Assembly: GCF_040182565.1 (NCBI RefSeq)
Contig: NC_089900.1
Coordinates: 2,988,501-3,052,500, forward strand
Origin: Anser cygnoides
Lineage: Eukaryota > Chordata > Aves > Anseriformes > Anatidae
Direction: 5' to 3'
DNA: 64,000 nucleotides
Notes under the pieces: model-generated
The model's database searches: none
What the model was told of the DNA's origin: nothing
What the model saw: the letters and a program-made list of their open reading frames with translations, nothing else
Made by a program: the position numbers and the translations under genes
Shown here: piece after piece, positions 10,741 to 22,041 of the stretch
How the letters are laid out: each line of letters begins with the position of its first letter
Numbering within the stretch: the first letter of the stretch is position 1

Positions 10741-11269
10741 TGACAGCCAGTGATATCCCTTTTGGGAAACTGGAATTCCTGGGCATCTCCCTGAAGTGCC
10801 AGGGCACTGATGTGTATAGTGCATAGAAAAAGAGGAAGAACCAGAGGTCTGTGTGTGGTTACAGAGCTCTCATTTTGGATAGCAGAGATGGTGTAACAGC
10901 CCACAACAGGGGTGCGTCCAGGGGTGGAGAGGATTGTAAGGCACGGAGGGAGAGCAGACCTTTCAGGGGGAGAGCAGCGGCAACGTAAGGAGCTTTGCCC
11001 TGGTTTTGGTGATGAGAATTCATGGGTCTGGATTAGCAGGCACACGAACATGGGTGACCTTGTAGTTGGTGTCACCTAGAGACCTCCTGTAAGGAAGAAG
11101 CAGCAGGTATGGCCTTCCTCAGACAACTGGAAAATGCCTCAAGTTTGCAGGAAATGGTCCTCACGGGGGAAGTTGAAACACTCAGATTTCTGCTAGAATA
11201 CCAGTACAACAGAGCACAAGCCATCTAACGGGTTTCTGGAGGGCATCAATGCTAAATTGATGAGCATGC

Positions 11270-11640
11270 AAAGATATTGTTAGGACAGCCAAAGCCCTCC
11301 TGGAGTTGAATCTGGCAAAGGACGTGAAGAACAACAAGAAGGACTTCTACAAGGACATCAGCATTGAATGGAAGGCTGGATAAAATGCAGACTCACTGCT
11401 AAATACAGAGAAGGCCAAGGTGGCAGAGGACATAGAGAAGGCTGAGGCACTGCTCACTGTCCTCTTTGCCGCATTCTTTCCAACCTTGGCCTCTGGAACG
11501 GCAAGTCCTTGAGATCAGAACAAAAAAAGCCTGAAGCAGGGAAGTCGTACTTTGTGAGGTGGAGGACCTTGTTAGGGAACCCTTGGGCAAACTGGATTCC
11601 AAAGAAGTGGTGGTTAAGAACACGACTGGGAGGAGTAAGT
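11270..11640 (+). mobile_element. CR1 LINE fragment, pre-RT region
   Basis: Plus-strand reading contains KDVKNNKKDFYKDI and an EKAEALLTVLFAAFF stretch, typical of the CR1 region upstream of the RT core. Several stops. Confidence 0.65.
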
Positions 11641-11689
11641 AGGAATTTATAAAGCGGAAAATGTGTTTAACAAACCTGACTGCCTTCCA

Positions 11690-11887
11690 CTAAAAGATGT
11701 CCTCAGATCGTGGAGGCTTGTGGTTGCTCAGGGAAGTTGTGGAGCCTCCATCCCTGGAGGTATTCAGAACCCATTTGGACATGGACCTGGGCAACCTGCT
11801 CAGGCTGATCCTGTTTGAGCAAAGGGGTTGGCCTAGGCAATCTCCAGAGCTCCCTTCCAACCTCAAACATTCTGTCATTCTATGATA
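11690..11887 (+). mobile_element. CR1 LINE 3' end
   Basis: CR1 3' terminal segment (GGAAGTTGTGGAGCCTCCAT ... CATTCTATGAT). Together with 11888-12060 it is paralogous to 55645-55990. Confidence 0.85.
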
Positions 11888-13360
11888 CCTGGCAGTGTTT
11901 CTGGAAACTTTTCCGTGGTACCTCAAACCAGTCTGAGTCCTGGTGCCCAAGGAACAGAGTTTGCTTTTAGGATGACCTCACTCACTAGGTAACCCTGATG
12001 AGCAGAGATTACAAAAGCAGGCAGTGTCTCAACCCACAGCAGTATTCCCAGGTCCAGACTCCACTGCCTTGAGGATTATGAATTGGAAGAACCTTTGGAG
12101 GCCTGTACCTTGGCCTGCCCTCAGCTGGGATAACTTGGCAGCTAGATCACGTTGGTCAGTGCTTGGTTCACCTCTCATGCCCAGAGGTGATTTTTTTTCC
12201 TCCTTTCATTTGATATCTTTCTGCTTTTTCTATCTTCTCTGCCCCAACTTGTGCCCCTGCCAGATCACCACACCTACTCAGACCAAGGGCAATCCCAGCC
12301 TGCTCTTGAAGCACAGCCTCACCAGGATCCCCTGGGACTCTGCAAGCAGGCTGTGAGGGCCTGCTCCAGGAAGAGATGCACTGCATGAGATCAGAGGAGG
12401 GCACGTGAGAAACCCAACAGCCAGTGCAGAGGGACAGTGGCAGTAATTGTGAGCTGATGTGGGGCCAGAGCCAGGGGCTACAGAGATCACCAGTGAAGCC
12501 CTCCAGCAGCTCCTTTCCACACCCATGCAGGGAATAACACACCCAGCGGTGCTCCTGAGAGAGGTCAGGACACAGGACAGGAGGCACTGTGAGCTGTGGT
12601 ACCAGGCACTGATGCTCAGCCCTGGCTTTGGGGTCTCCCAGCAGGTGCTGTCAGTACCTGCAGTCCCAAAGCCCCTGGCCCTGTGGGCAGCACTGAGGCC
12701 CGTCCTGACCTTTGGGAGCTGCTCTGGCTGCAGAGGGGCTGCCAGGAGCACTGGGGCTGGTGCTGCCCACCCACACATCCTGCCCCAGGTGTCTCCTGGT
12801 CCCTGCAGCCATGGCTGTGACTGAGGGGAGAGGCCGGCCTGGCTGGGGCGTGGGGCCTGGCAGTAGTTTGGGGGTGGTGGCCGTGTGAGAACTTGCTGCA
12901 GTGCTGTGGCTCCTGTCCACAGGCCTGTCTCTGGGCTGGCCCAGCATCACTGCCCCACTCACAGCCCCATGTCCCCTCTGTGTCGGCACTGCTTGGGGCA
13001 GAGGGCATCAGGGCCAGGGAAACAACCCCCCTGGCACAGTCCCCACAACAGAGCTTGGTGCCTTGTCCCCCCACAGCCCTCCTGGTCTGGCTGCTTTTCC
13101 CAGTGCCAGGCCCCAGACCAGCCCTTGCTACGTCTCACACAGGGGCTCGCTGACAGCCCCACTCTAGAGTCTGTAGGGTCTGGGCATGGGTGACAGGGCT
13201 GGTTGTTCCTCTAGTGCAGGCACAGATCATAGCATGAGGAAGGAGCCAGACATTTCCAGGACCAGTTCCCACCTGGGATTTTATACTTTCCTTTTGGTTG
13301 ATGCCAGCTCTGCTGAGCTTTGAAAGAAAAGCCCAGCCTTCAGGAAGTGAAAAAATCCCA
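11888..13360. other. Intergenic, partly duplicated at 55.8-56.0 kb; no gene recognised
   Basis: Positions 11888-12060 resemble 55801-55990 (shared GGCAGTGTTTCTG, GAGCAGAGATTACAAA and CAGCAGTA-type words). The rest, including a GC-rich part at 12.3-13.2 kb with several unremarkable short open frames on both strands, shows no recognisable protein or repeat. Confidence 0.45.
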
Positions 13361-13366
13361 TTTATT
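13361..13366 (-). promoter_or_regulatory. Candidate poly(A) signal for the OR at 13.6 kb
   Basis: Minus-strand AATAAA about 280 bp past the stop codon at 13646. Confidence 0.35.
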
Positions 13367-13502
13367 ATATAGAGAAAGCAATTATGTTGCTATGAGACAG
13401 TCTGCACTGCTACACACTTTGAGACTGACTTTTATCCAAGCTTCTGCTGAGACAATGCAGGTTCATTCAGCAATAGCAGTGGGAGGAGTGAATATATATT
13501 TT

Positions 13503-13521
13503 GGGGGGGGGGGGGGGGGGG
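13503..13521 (+). repeat. G19 homopolymer tract
   Basis: Nineteen consecutive G residues followed by AGGGG. It lies within the probable 3' UTR of the minus-strand OR, so it would be a poly-C run in that transcript. The exact length may be affected by sequencing. Confidence 0.85.
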
Positions 13522-13645
13522 AGGGGAACAGCAGAAGAACAAACAGTTAAAAATAATGAAATTAAAATAATGAAATATGGAAACAAGAAAAAATATAATA
13601 ATGGAAAAGAACAAAGCACAAGGCTGGAATGGGATATATTGAGAG

Positions 13646-14605
13646 TCACCTGTGGAGAGATACGGGAACTTTATGATTCCTAAAAAATATAATTAAAAAC
13701 ACTTTCAAAATAGCATCCTTTAGTGCTTCAATCCTCACACTGTAGATGAGGGGGTTCACTGCTGGGGGAACTGCTGAATACAGAATTGCAACTGCCATGT
13801 CTAGGGATGGGGAGGAGATGGAGGGGGGCTTCAGGTAGGCAAATATGGCCATGCTGATAAACAGGGTGACCACAGTCAGGTGAGGGAGGCACGTGGAGAA
13901 GGCTTTGTGCCGGCCCTGCTCAGAGGGCATCCTCAGCACTGCCATGAAGATCTGCACATAGGACACCACAATGAAAGAAAAACATCCAAACCCCAAAAAA
14001 GCACTGAACATGAGAAATCCAGCTTCCCTGAGATAGGAGTCAGTGCAGGAGAGCTTGAGGATCTGAGGAATTTCACAGAAGAACTGATCCACAGCATCGC
14101 CTTGGCAGAGGGGCAGGGAAAATGTATTGGCAGTGTGCAGCAGAGCATAGAGAACCCCACTGCCCCAGGCAGCTGCTGCCATCTGGGCACAAGCTCTGCT
14201 GCCCAGGAGGGTCCCGTAGTGCAGTGGCTTGCAGATGGCAACGTAGCGGTCGTAGGACATGACGGTGAGAACATAAAATTCTGCTGATATGAAGAAGAGG
14301 AACAAAAAGACCTGTGCAGCACATCCTGCATAGGAAATGGCCCTGGTGTCCCAGAGGGAATTGGCCATGGCTTTGGGGACAGTGGTGGAGATGCAGCCCA
14401 GGTCGAGGAGGGCGAGGTTGAGGAGGAAGAAGTACATGGGGGTGTGGAGGCGGTGGTCGCAGGCTACGGCGGTGAGGATGAGGCCGTTGCCCAGGAGGGC
14501 AGCCAGGTAGATGCCCAGGAAGAGCGCGAAGTGCAGGAGCTGCAGCTCCTGCATGTCTGCGAATGCCAGCAGGAGGAACTTGGTGATGGAGCTGCTGTTG
14601 GACAT
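13646..14605 (-). CDS. Olfactory receptor, family 14-like (intact, 319 aa)
   Basis: Seven-TM odorant receptor. The frame is open 18 codons further upstream, but the Met at 14605 (MSNSSS) matches the paralogues and follows a splice acceptor (GTTTTCCGACCTGTCCAG, exon start 14631). Landmarks: GN 39-40, HTPMYFF 54-60, Cys95, MSYDRY 116-121, cysteines 167, 177, 187, KAFSTC 234-239, NPLIY 284-288. Oddities: the end of TM7 reads SVRIEALK where paralogues have SMRNQELK, and the C-terminal tail is about 15 residues longer than in the 304-aa genes, ending SLHR, like the genes at 30.1 and 32.4 kb. A young LTR sits in its proposed intron. Probably functional, though the TM7 end is atypical. Confidence 0.93.
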   Translation of the reverse strand: MSNSSSITKFLLLAFADMQELQLLHFALFLGIYLAALLGNGLILTAVACDHRLHTPMYFFLLNLALLDLGCISTTVPKAMANSLWDTRAISYAGCAAQVFLFLFFISAEFYVLTVMSYDRYVAICKPLHYGTLLGSRACAQMAAAAWGSGVLYALLHTANTFSLPLCQGDAVDQFFCEIPQILKLSCTDSYLREAGFLMFSAFLGFGCFSFIVVSYVQIFMAVLRMPSEQGRHKAFSTCLPHLTVVTLFISMAIFAYLKPPSISSPSLDMAVAILYSAVPPAVNPLIYSVRIEALKDAILKVFLIIFFRNHKVPVSLHR

Positions 14606-14970
14606 CTGGTGCTGCCTCTGGGTATGGAGATCTGGACAGGTCGGAAAACAGCATGACAAGTCAGGGGAGTCTTCTCTGAGTTAAACCTATGCCATTCCTT
14701 GTAGACCCTCCCCCTGCCAGACTCAAATGGTTCTTCTTTCTTTGTTGAAAAATGTCATTCAACTTCATGACATAAGCTTCATTTCTAAAGTTCAGTGTGC
14801 CGTGAGAAGCAGGGACCTCTGCTCCTGGACTCTTGAGGGAATCAGTCCTGACTCAGAGCAGTGAGTGCACAGGAACATGACAGCTGGGCAAAGTTTTATT
14901 TTCAGATTTTGTCAGATGAAATCCTTTCTTACACAGAAGGCCATGTCAGCATCTGCATTCACAGTGCTAC

Positions 14971-14975
14971 AGAAT
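14971..14975 (+). repeat. Target-site duplication, left copy (AGAAT)
   Basis: Perfect 5-bp duplicate of 15559-15563, flanking the solo LTR. Confidence 0.85.
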
Positions 14976-15558
14976 TGTTGTGGTTTAACCCGGCTGGCAG
15001 CTAAACACCACACAGCCGTTCGCTCACCCTCCCCCCTCCCTCTCTGGGATGGGGGAGAGAAACGGGAAAGTGAAGCCTGTGAGTTGAGATAAAGACAGTT
15101 TATTAAAACAGGAATATAATAATAACAATAATAATAATAATAGTGATAATGATAATAGTATTAATAATAATAACGTGTAAGAAACAAGTGATGCACAATG
15201 CAATTGCTCACCACCTGCTGACCGATGCCCAGCCTATCCCCGAGCAGCCGGCCCCCCACCCCGGCCAGCCACCCCTATATATTGTTTAGCATGACGTCAG
15301 ATGGTATGGAATACCCCTTTGGCCAGTTTGGGTCAGCTGTCCTGGGTCTGTCCCCTCCCAGCTCCTGCTGCACCCCCAGCCTGCTCGCTGGCAGGACAGA
15401 GCGAGAAGCTGAAAAGTCCTTGGCCTGGTGTAAGCACTGCTCTGCAACAATTAAAACATCAGCATGTTATCAGCGCTCTTCTCATCCTAATCCAAAACAT
15501 AGCACCCTACCAGCTACTATGAGGAAAAATTAACTCTGTCCTAACTGGAACCAGGACA
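14976..15558 (-). mobile_element. Solo ERV LTR 1 (583 bp), inside the OR intron, sense
   Basis: Complete LTR with TGT...ACA ends and a perfect 5-bp target duplication (AGAAT). The LTR sense strand is minus: CRE palindrome TGACGTCA at 15292-15299, TATATAGGGG at about 15274-15283, AATAAA at 15099-15104, and a TAA-type microsatellite at 15115-15175. Nearly identical to the copy at 21457-22041, so it is young. No internal retroviral genes are attached. The 5-bp duplication fits a class III (ERVL-like) element; class is inferred. It lies in the proposed intron of the OR at 13.6 kb, in the same transcriptional orientation. Confidence 0.9.
15276..15299 (-). promoter_or_regulatory. CRE + TATA core promoter of LTR 1
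   Basis: Perfect CRE (TGACGTCA, 15292-15299) just upstream on the minus strand of TATATAG. The pair is conserved in the other two complete LTRs (CRE at 21775-21782 and 45702-45709). Confidence 0.7.
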
Positions 15559-15563
15559 AGAAT

Positions 15564-16880
15564 GAAGTTGGCAGAAAGGAGTTTTAGAGACATTTTTTTT
15601 CTACATACCCTTTTCCCCCTCTTCATGTTGAAGCAGTGTTCTCTGAAGTCAGAAATCCTGAGCATTTCTGCTGCACTCACAGGGAATGGTTTTGAGACCT
15701 GAGAGGCAAAGGGATTCCCTGTGGCTCAGAGCAGAGTGAGGGAGCTGGCTGGACTTGTTCCCAACTGCCCTGAACCTGCAGCTTTTGGACAGCAATCACA
15801 TTTCTGTTACCTGAAAAGTTGCCAGACACTGCTGAGAGCAAAGGAATCCACTGCCAGTCACTGAGTGCCCAGCCTTTCTCTAGGTACCTGAGCAAGGTCT
15901 CAGCATCACAACTCTAGCCAAGGACACCTATCACTCATTTCACCAACCCAACGGCATGTCCTTGCATGCAGCATCTCTCTGCTTCTTTCCTGGGCTTTCA
16001 AATAACATGAAGATGCTATGGAAAATATTTGCATCCTGCAGGGCAGCTCACCACTTGAAAGGACACCTCAAGGAGATAGCCAAGTGTCCTAATGACGGTG
16101 TCTCATTAAGGGAAAGTCAACTCATTCCCCAGCCTCACAGAATGCATTGCCCGTGATCCTAGGCAGCCCCCCTGCACCACAAAGGAAAATGGGCACATGG
16201 CTGGAGAGATGCGCCTCTGCTCTGCTGGAGGTGTGGCTGCAGAGGACGTGCTTCATGCCTTGGAGCCACGGCCACCAGGGCAGGGGTTTTCCTGGGTGGG
16301 AGAGGAGACAAGGGGACTTGCTCAGAGGAAGGGCTCTGCACTGATTCGAAGAAAAATATGGTCGTTTCTGATGAATTCTCCTTCTGACAACATTTTTGGT
16401 TTTAATTGCTTATCATTCCTTGATCGTATCCCTGGAGGTTTTATTTCCAGGTTTCCCTGTCTCATATCTTAGTCCTGTTTTTGCTCACAGCCCCAACCCA
16501 ATCCCTGTGCAGTAAGCTTTGCCCTTCAGAAACTTGCCTGTATGCAGGGCACCAGCTAGGGGCACGTGCATCTTTGAAGGTGTAAAACAACATGTCAGAA
16601 AGCACTGATGGGTTCATCAAACTTGATGCTGAACCTGTCCATGAACAAAATGGAGGCTGAAGGCAATTTATCAGCCCCCTCAAAAACCTTCCGATGATCA
16701 AAGTTACAGTTCAGGAATCCCAGAGATGTGTTCAAACCTCACAGTTACTTTTCCATTTCATTCTGCAACCTCTCTCCATCCCGTAAGTGTTGGAAAGTGA
16801 AAACAAAGCAGAAAATTCCTGCCTTGAAATTCCTCATGAAAAGTCCCCTTGGATACAACCAAGGGTCAGGAAACCCCCTT
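15564..16880 (-). other. Remainder of proposed intron of the OR at 13.6 kb
   Basis: No gene. Around 15.72-15.86 kb, in antisense, is the conserved CTTTGCTCTCAGCAG...TTTTCAGGTAA stretch also present in three other OR introns. The rest is unrecognised. Confidence 0.5.
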
Positions 16881-17960
16881 GGGTTGTGCTGCGGATCTGT
16901 GAGCAGGCTGCCCCAGGCAGCAGCCTCCCGCCAGCAGCAGGACCCTGCCCTGCCGGGGGGGCTCCTTCCACCCGCAGCTTCTCCCCGCAGCGCCCTGGGC
17001 AGCTCCCCGGGCAGGCTGAGTGCTGAGCCTGGCAGGCGGCAGAGGCCCTGCCCCGGCACACAGCCCCTGGGGCACAGCAGGGACCCTGCTCTGCACCACA
17101 GCCCTGGGCACCCCTGCCTGCACCCGCGGCTTCTCCTTCCTCCAGGAGCTGCGGCTGCATTGCCCTCCAGCCAGAGACTTACCGGGGTCAGGGCTGGCAA
17201 GTGTTCTCCCCCAGCGAGCTCTGTGCATCCTGCCACTTCTGCCTGCCTTTACCCACTCTGTCTCTGCAGGCAGTGCCCCCAGCCCTGCTGCGCTGGGCAC
17301 AGGAGCTGCTCCTGGGCAGAGCTGGCTCTCTGCAGCGCTGCCCGCTTGCCAGGAGCTCCCCTTGGGCCCAGGAGCCCGGCCCAGCTCAGCAGCACAGGCC
17401 CAGCCCAAGGCCTCCCTTGCTCTGCCCCCCACCAGGCTCCCTGCCCATGGCCCTGGGGCTGCAGGGGAACCTGCTGGGAAACAGCCCGAAGGGATCCCTA
17501 GCTTTCCCTCCCTCCCCTGGGCACACACACTTCTTGCTAGCATGTTCATTTCTCCTAGGAGAAAGTGAATTAGCTGTAACAATAACTTCTTCATGTCCCA
17601 GTATCAGTTAGGACATGAAGTCATGGTCAGGGACTGATCTTCTTCATCCCCCCTTAAGGAAGGAAGTCAGCAGAATCAGTCGAGGCATCTCATGCTGCTT
17701 GTTATTCCTGGGGTTGGAAGGGGTCTCAGCTCCCTCCCATGTCTGCCACAGATTCACAGGACCCTGGATTCCTCTGGCCTCAGTTCAGGTGTCCACAACA
17801 TACGCACCTTAATGCGAATTACTGAGCCACAATAGCTCCTTAGTGGAGATGGAGGACAGGCAGGAGCTGTTCAGATGCAAACATCTGGTGAAATTTGAGG
17901 TTGATCCCCTGGGAGTGTGGTGGAGGCATTCCTTTGGGTAACTGAAATGGCAGCAGATGC
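16880..17960 (-). repeat. Inverted-repeat arm 1 (promoter side of OR at 13.6 kb)
   Basis: Reads in reverse complement nearly the same as 24190-25270, including the exon/promoter block. The two arms place the ORs at 13.6 kb (-) and 27.2 kb (+) in divergent orientation around a centre near 21 kb. Confidence 0.8.
17183..17480 (-). promoter_or_regulatory. Putative 5' non-coding exon and promoter block of the OR at 13.6 kb
   Basis: Conserved GC-rich block ending in donor CCCCG|GTAAGT (GT at 17182-17181, minus). With the acceptor before 14631 it predicts a 2.55 kb intron that contains LTR 1. Nearly identical to the plus-strand block at 24670-24967. Confidence 0.65.
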
Positions 17961-18589
17961 CACATGTAGGACAACTGAACCTGTCCCTACTCCTTATGTG
18001 CAGGGCAGCCTGCAGAGGCTGTCAGCAGAGCAAAAGGAGTCATGTGTCACAGGGAGAGCTAAACCATTTTCTTCGTCTTCTACATGCCCCATGGCTGTAA
18101 TGGCTGTTGTGTCTCAGACATCTCCACAGGGCCTCAGCTCTCACCAGCAAGGTCTCCCTGCCCTTTGTGCCTTGAGGCAGGACTCTGCAGGGGTACAACA
18201 GGTGGGGACAAAATCAGTGGTTACTTTGCAAACTACACCCTTAACAGTTCATGGGACCTTAGGGCGTGCATCCACGGGTACAGGGAGAGTGTTCTGGCCT
18301 GGAGGTACTGGTTCCTTATGATCCCAGGAAGGGATCGGACAGCAGCATTCAGATACTGTAAGGGATCATTTAACTGCTCTTAGAGCTAAGAGTGTAAGGA
18401 GAGAAGACTATAGATGACCTATTGAATCTGGTGTGACTTCATTCTAGACACAGTACTCCACTGTTAGTTGCAGCTCTCCATTAGACATTTGCACTGACCC
18501 TATGGGATTATTAAAGGGTGAGCGAGTTTTGCTGATCAGTCCTTGGCTCTCCAGTAATGAAGCAGCATATATATGGTAATCAGGGAGTC

Positions 18590-19745
18590 TCGGATAGTGC
18601 CATATTGCCACTGGTGCACCATTTGGGTAGCTACTGGCACTTCGACCCTGAGCAACCCCACAACTGAAGGATCCTGTGAGGGACCAGGCAAGGCAGAAAA
18701 CTGTTTAATGTGCATAAATCACCATAAATCACCTCCAGCATGGCCAATTCCATCAGATACAGGCTGCCTCTCTCCCTGGTGGTCCATTTGCCTGGGTGAC
18801 ATGCAACATCTTCCTTGAAGGGATACCTTTCCTTTACACCTGACAGGAGTTGCCTCAAGAGAGTGAGGCTTTGTGCCCCCTTTCCAACTGCTTTGTCAAT
18901 GCCCCCTTCCCTGGGGAGGGATCCCAGCTGCTTGGCTTCCCTGCCCTCTAATTCCAGGCTACTGGCCTTGGTATCCCAGTATCGGAACAGCCAGGTGACA
19001 ATGTGCTGGCCTAGATGATGGCTGAAATCTTTTCGCACATCTCACAGCTCCCCAAGGAACAGTGATCAGGTGCTTACTGATGATTTTATGATATCTCACT
19101 CTTCATCCACCTGTTCCTCTGATTGCCCTACTTGGGAGTAGCCTGCCTCATCTTCTTCTTCCTCCTTCCCTCTATGAGTAGGAGCTTCTTTCCTTGCTAA
19201 ACAAGGTGTTTTTTTCTCACGTATACGTATGACTGATACAGGCACAGGTTGGTTTTGTGGCCCAGTCACAGGGATTGGAGTTGTGTAGATTGCAACTCAG
19301 TAAGCAAAGGCCAAGCCCCAGCACATTGCAGTGATTTCTGTCTCTTTGGAATTGCCAGGGTGATGACACTCCTTTTTCAAGCATTCTGACATTTTTTTAG
19401 GTTTCTGCACTTGTTCAGGGGTGACGTTCCAAGGCATTGCAGGTGCCCACAGTTCCAGGTGCCCGCCCATATCCTCCCACACTCCCTGCCACTCATAATT
19501 ATCCTGCCTCAAGGCACATCACTGTGTGGCATTCTAGAAATAGGTTACCCTAACCTTAAACAAAACCTGAAACACATTCAGGAGAAATAAGAATAAGAAG
19601 AAGTTGGTTTGAACATCCCAAGGATATTGAAAGTTTTGAAGAACTATTGTACCTAGCCTGGAGGAGAAAGGGGGAGGTGAAGGAGAAAGGGAAAGGGAAG
19701 AATTGGGGAGAAGAAGTGTCCCCCCTCATCCCTCCCATAGATGTT
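18590..19745 (-). mobile_element. ERV gag-like remnant with 135-codon open frame
   Basis: A minus-strand frame at 18631-19038 has a gag-like appearance (motifs REAKQLGSLPREGG and KERYPFKED), followed upstream by an acidic stretch (about 19.08-19.2 kb) and a short proline-rich part. The same order is seen at 6.3-7.3 kb, and the 18.59-18.74 kb end is echoed at 57.44-57.57 kb. No LTR is attached. Assignment to an ERVL-like gag is from recognition of overall pattern, not from a search. Confidence 0.55.
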
Positions 19746-21450
19746 TCCCCAAGGAGAACAGGTAAAGACTGTTAATTATGAACAGTTTCCGAGAGAAGGT
19801 TCCTCAAGTATGGAGGTGACAGCAATGCTGAGTACAACTACCAGGTTAGTCTCATGACCAGCAATTTCATCATAACATAAGGTAGCGTTACCCAGTAGAG
19901 TAAACTAATAACCATAAACCAGCCCCCAGAAAGCCCCCAGCACAACAGGGAATACACCGAGTACGTAATGTGCTATCTAACAGAATTCTGAGGCGAAACA
20001 CAACTACTGCACCGAGATTAAAAAATAAATAAAAAAATACACCTTGTGGTCAGCAGCTATGAAGCAGATATAATGCTTGTAACCATTTTATTTTAACATG
20101 ATCTGGTCATATCTGTTATTATCTCAACCCTTTGGGCCCCACGCAGGACCCATTCAGGAAGGAGGGCATCCTGCAGGAGAGACCCAGAGAGGGCAGAGAT
20201 GGATTGTCAAGGAGCGGTGGAGACAAGTGTCATGGACTGACTGCAATCCCCATTCCCCTGCACCACTCAGGGGAAGGAGTTACAAGAGGCTGGATGGGGG
20301 GAATGGTGTTTTTAGTTTGCTTGTGGTTCCTGATGGTTGTAGTCCACTGGTAATAGGCAATAAATTCTATTAATCTGCCTATGCTAAGTCTGTCTTGCCC
20401 ATGATGATAATTGATGCCCATGACGGTATTTGGTGGCTGACCTCGTGCTCTACCCCAACCCCTGAGCTCTTGTCATCATATTTTCTCCCCCTTTTCCTTG
20501 TAGGTTGGAAGTGAAAGCACAGTTGCCGTGGAGTTCACCTGCGTAGCTGGATAACACCACCACAGTAATGGACATGGAAAGGGTTCAGCACCAGGACTGT
20601 GGCCACCCAGGGATGGCATCTCAACACCCAAGACATGCTCTGCCAGCCTGCCTGCACAGAAGAGAAGGAACAGAGGTTTCCCTGAAGGGAAGAGGAAGGC
20701 TTGATTTCCAACACAGGCATTTCTGGCACATCCCTGAGAGGCCTGGGGGAGCTGCAGGCCACAGAAGTCTCTGGGACACCAGAGGTCTTTCCTCCCAGAG
20801 ACAGATTCCAAAGAGGCATCAGCTCCCAGGGGAACCTGGCCCTGGATTGTCCCCATCAGGAGAAGTCTGAGCCATGCCCAGAGGAGCCCTGGGTCTCAGG
20901 GCAGCCCCAGCCTCAGGACCCAGGAATCCTGACTGCCACATTGTCCCCGGACCCAAAAGGACCCTCAGGCAGGACTCTTGCAGCAGCCATCAGCCCTATC
21001 CAGCCTCCTCCCAAAGCCCTGGACATGAAGCTCTGGACAGCTGACAGCCCCTGGGACACCCCTTGGGAAGGGGCTCCTGACACCCTCACCTTTGGAGGAG
21101 AGCTGCAGGAGCACTGGGAACATGGAAGTCAGGTCGGAGGTGATGGTCGCACTCCAGCAACCCTCCATCTCGCTTGCTGCTGGCCCTCAGCTCACGACAA
21201 GGGATGCCCGCCCTGGCTCCTCAACCACAGCTCCTCTGCAAGGTGCCCTTGCTCCTCCACCCGTCAGCGAGGGTCGCCCAGTGCAACCTTGCTGCCTGCT
21301 GCCCCCACTCCTGGCCACAGAAGGACAGCGGTGGGGAGCACCCAAACAGTGCCCAGCAGGGACCAGGCCTTGCAGGGAAGTGCCGGCACTGCCGCTGCTC
21401 CAGTGAAGATATCCTGGTGATGCAGTGCATCCATCCCCCTGTGACATCAG
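19746..21450. other. No gene supported between ERV remnant and LTR 2
   Basis: 19.75-20.1 kb is AT-rich and may be 5' ERV leader. A plus-strand frame of 239 codons at 20701-21420 is Pro/Ser-rich with no recognisable domain and overlaps open frames on the other strand. I do not call it a gene. A CCCTTTTCCTTGTAG acceptor-like string occurs at about 20.49-20.50 kb. Confidence 0.45.
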
Positions 21451-21456
21451 CATGTG

Positions 21457-22041
21457 TGTTGTGGTTTAACCCGGCTGGCAGCTAAACACCACACAGCCGT
21501 TCGCTCACCCTCCCCCCTCCCTCTCTGGGATGGGGGAGAGAAACGGGAAAGTGAAGCCGGTGAGTTGAGATAAAGACAGTTTATTAAGACAGGAAAATAA
21601 TAATAACAATAATAATAATAATAGTGATAATGATAATAGTATTAATAATAATAATGTGTAAGAAAACAAGTGATGCACAACGCAATTGCTCACCACCCGC
21701 TGACCGATGCCCAGCCTATCCCCGAGCAGCCGGCCCCCCCACCCCGGCCAGCCACCCCTATATATTGTTTAGCATGACGTCAGATGGTATGGAATACCCC
21801 TTTGGCCAGTTTGGGTCAGCTGTCCTGGGTCTGTCCCCTCCCAGCTCCTGCTGCACCCCCAGCCTGCTCGCTGGCAGGACAGAGCGAGAAGCGGAAAAGT
21901 CCTTGGCCTGGTGTAAACACTGCTCTGCAACAATTAAAACATCAGCATGTTATCAGCGCTCTTCTCATCCTAATCCAAAACATAGCACCCTACCAGCTAC
22001 TATGAGGGAAAATTAACTCTGTCCTAACTGGAACCAGGACA
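21457..22041 (-). mobile_element. Solo ERV LTR 2 (585 bp)
   Basis: Nearly identical to LTR 1 along its whole length, with flanking 5-mers ATGTG (21452-21456) and ACGTG (22042-22046), a target duplication with one change. CRE at 21775-21782, TATA just beyond on the minus strand, same AATAAA and microsatellite. It lies between the two divergent ORs. Confidence 0.9.

Noticed and set aside
13501..13683. 60-codon Gly-rich frame
   Set aside because: Begins with TTG and is just the G19 homopolymer read as glycine.
18631..19038. 135-codon frame as a cellular gene
   Set aside because: Gag-like content, parallel broken copies nearby, and no start or splice context.
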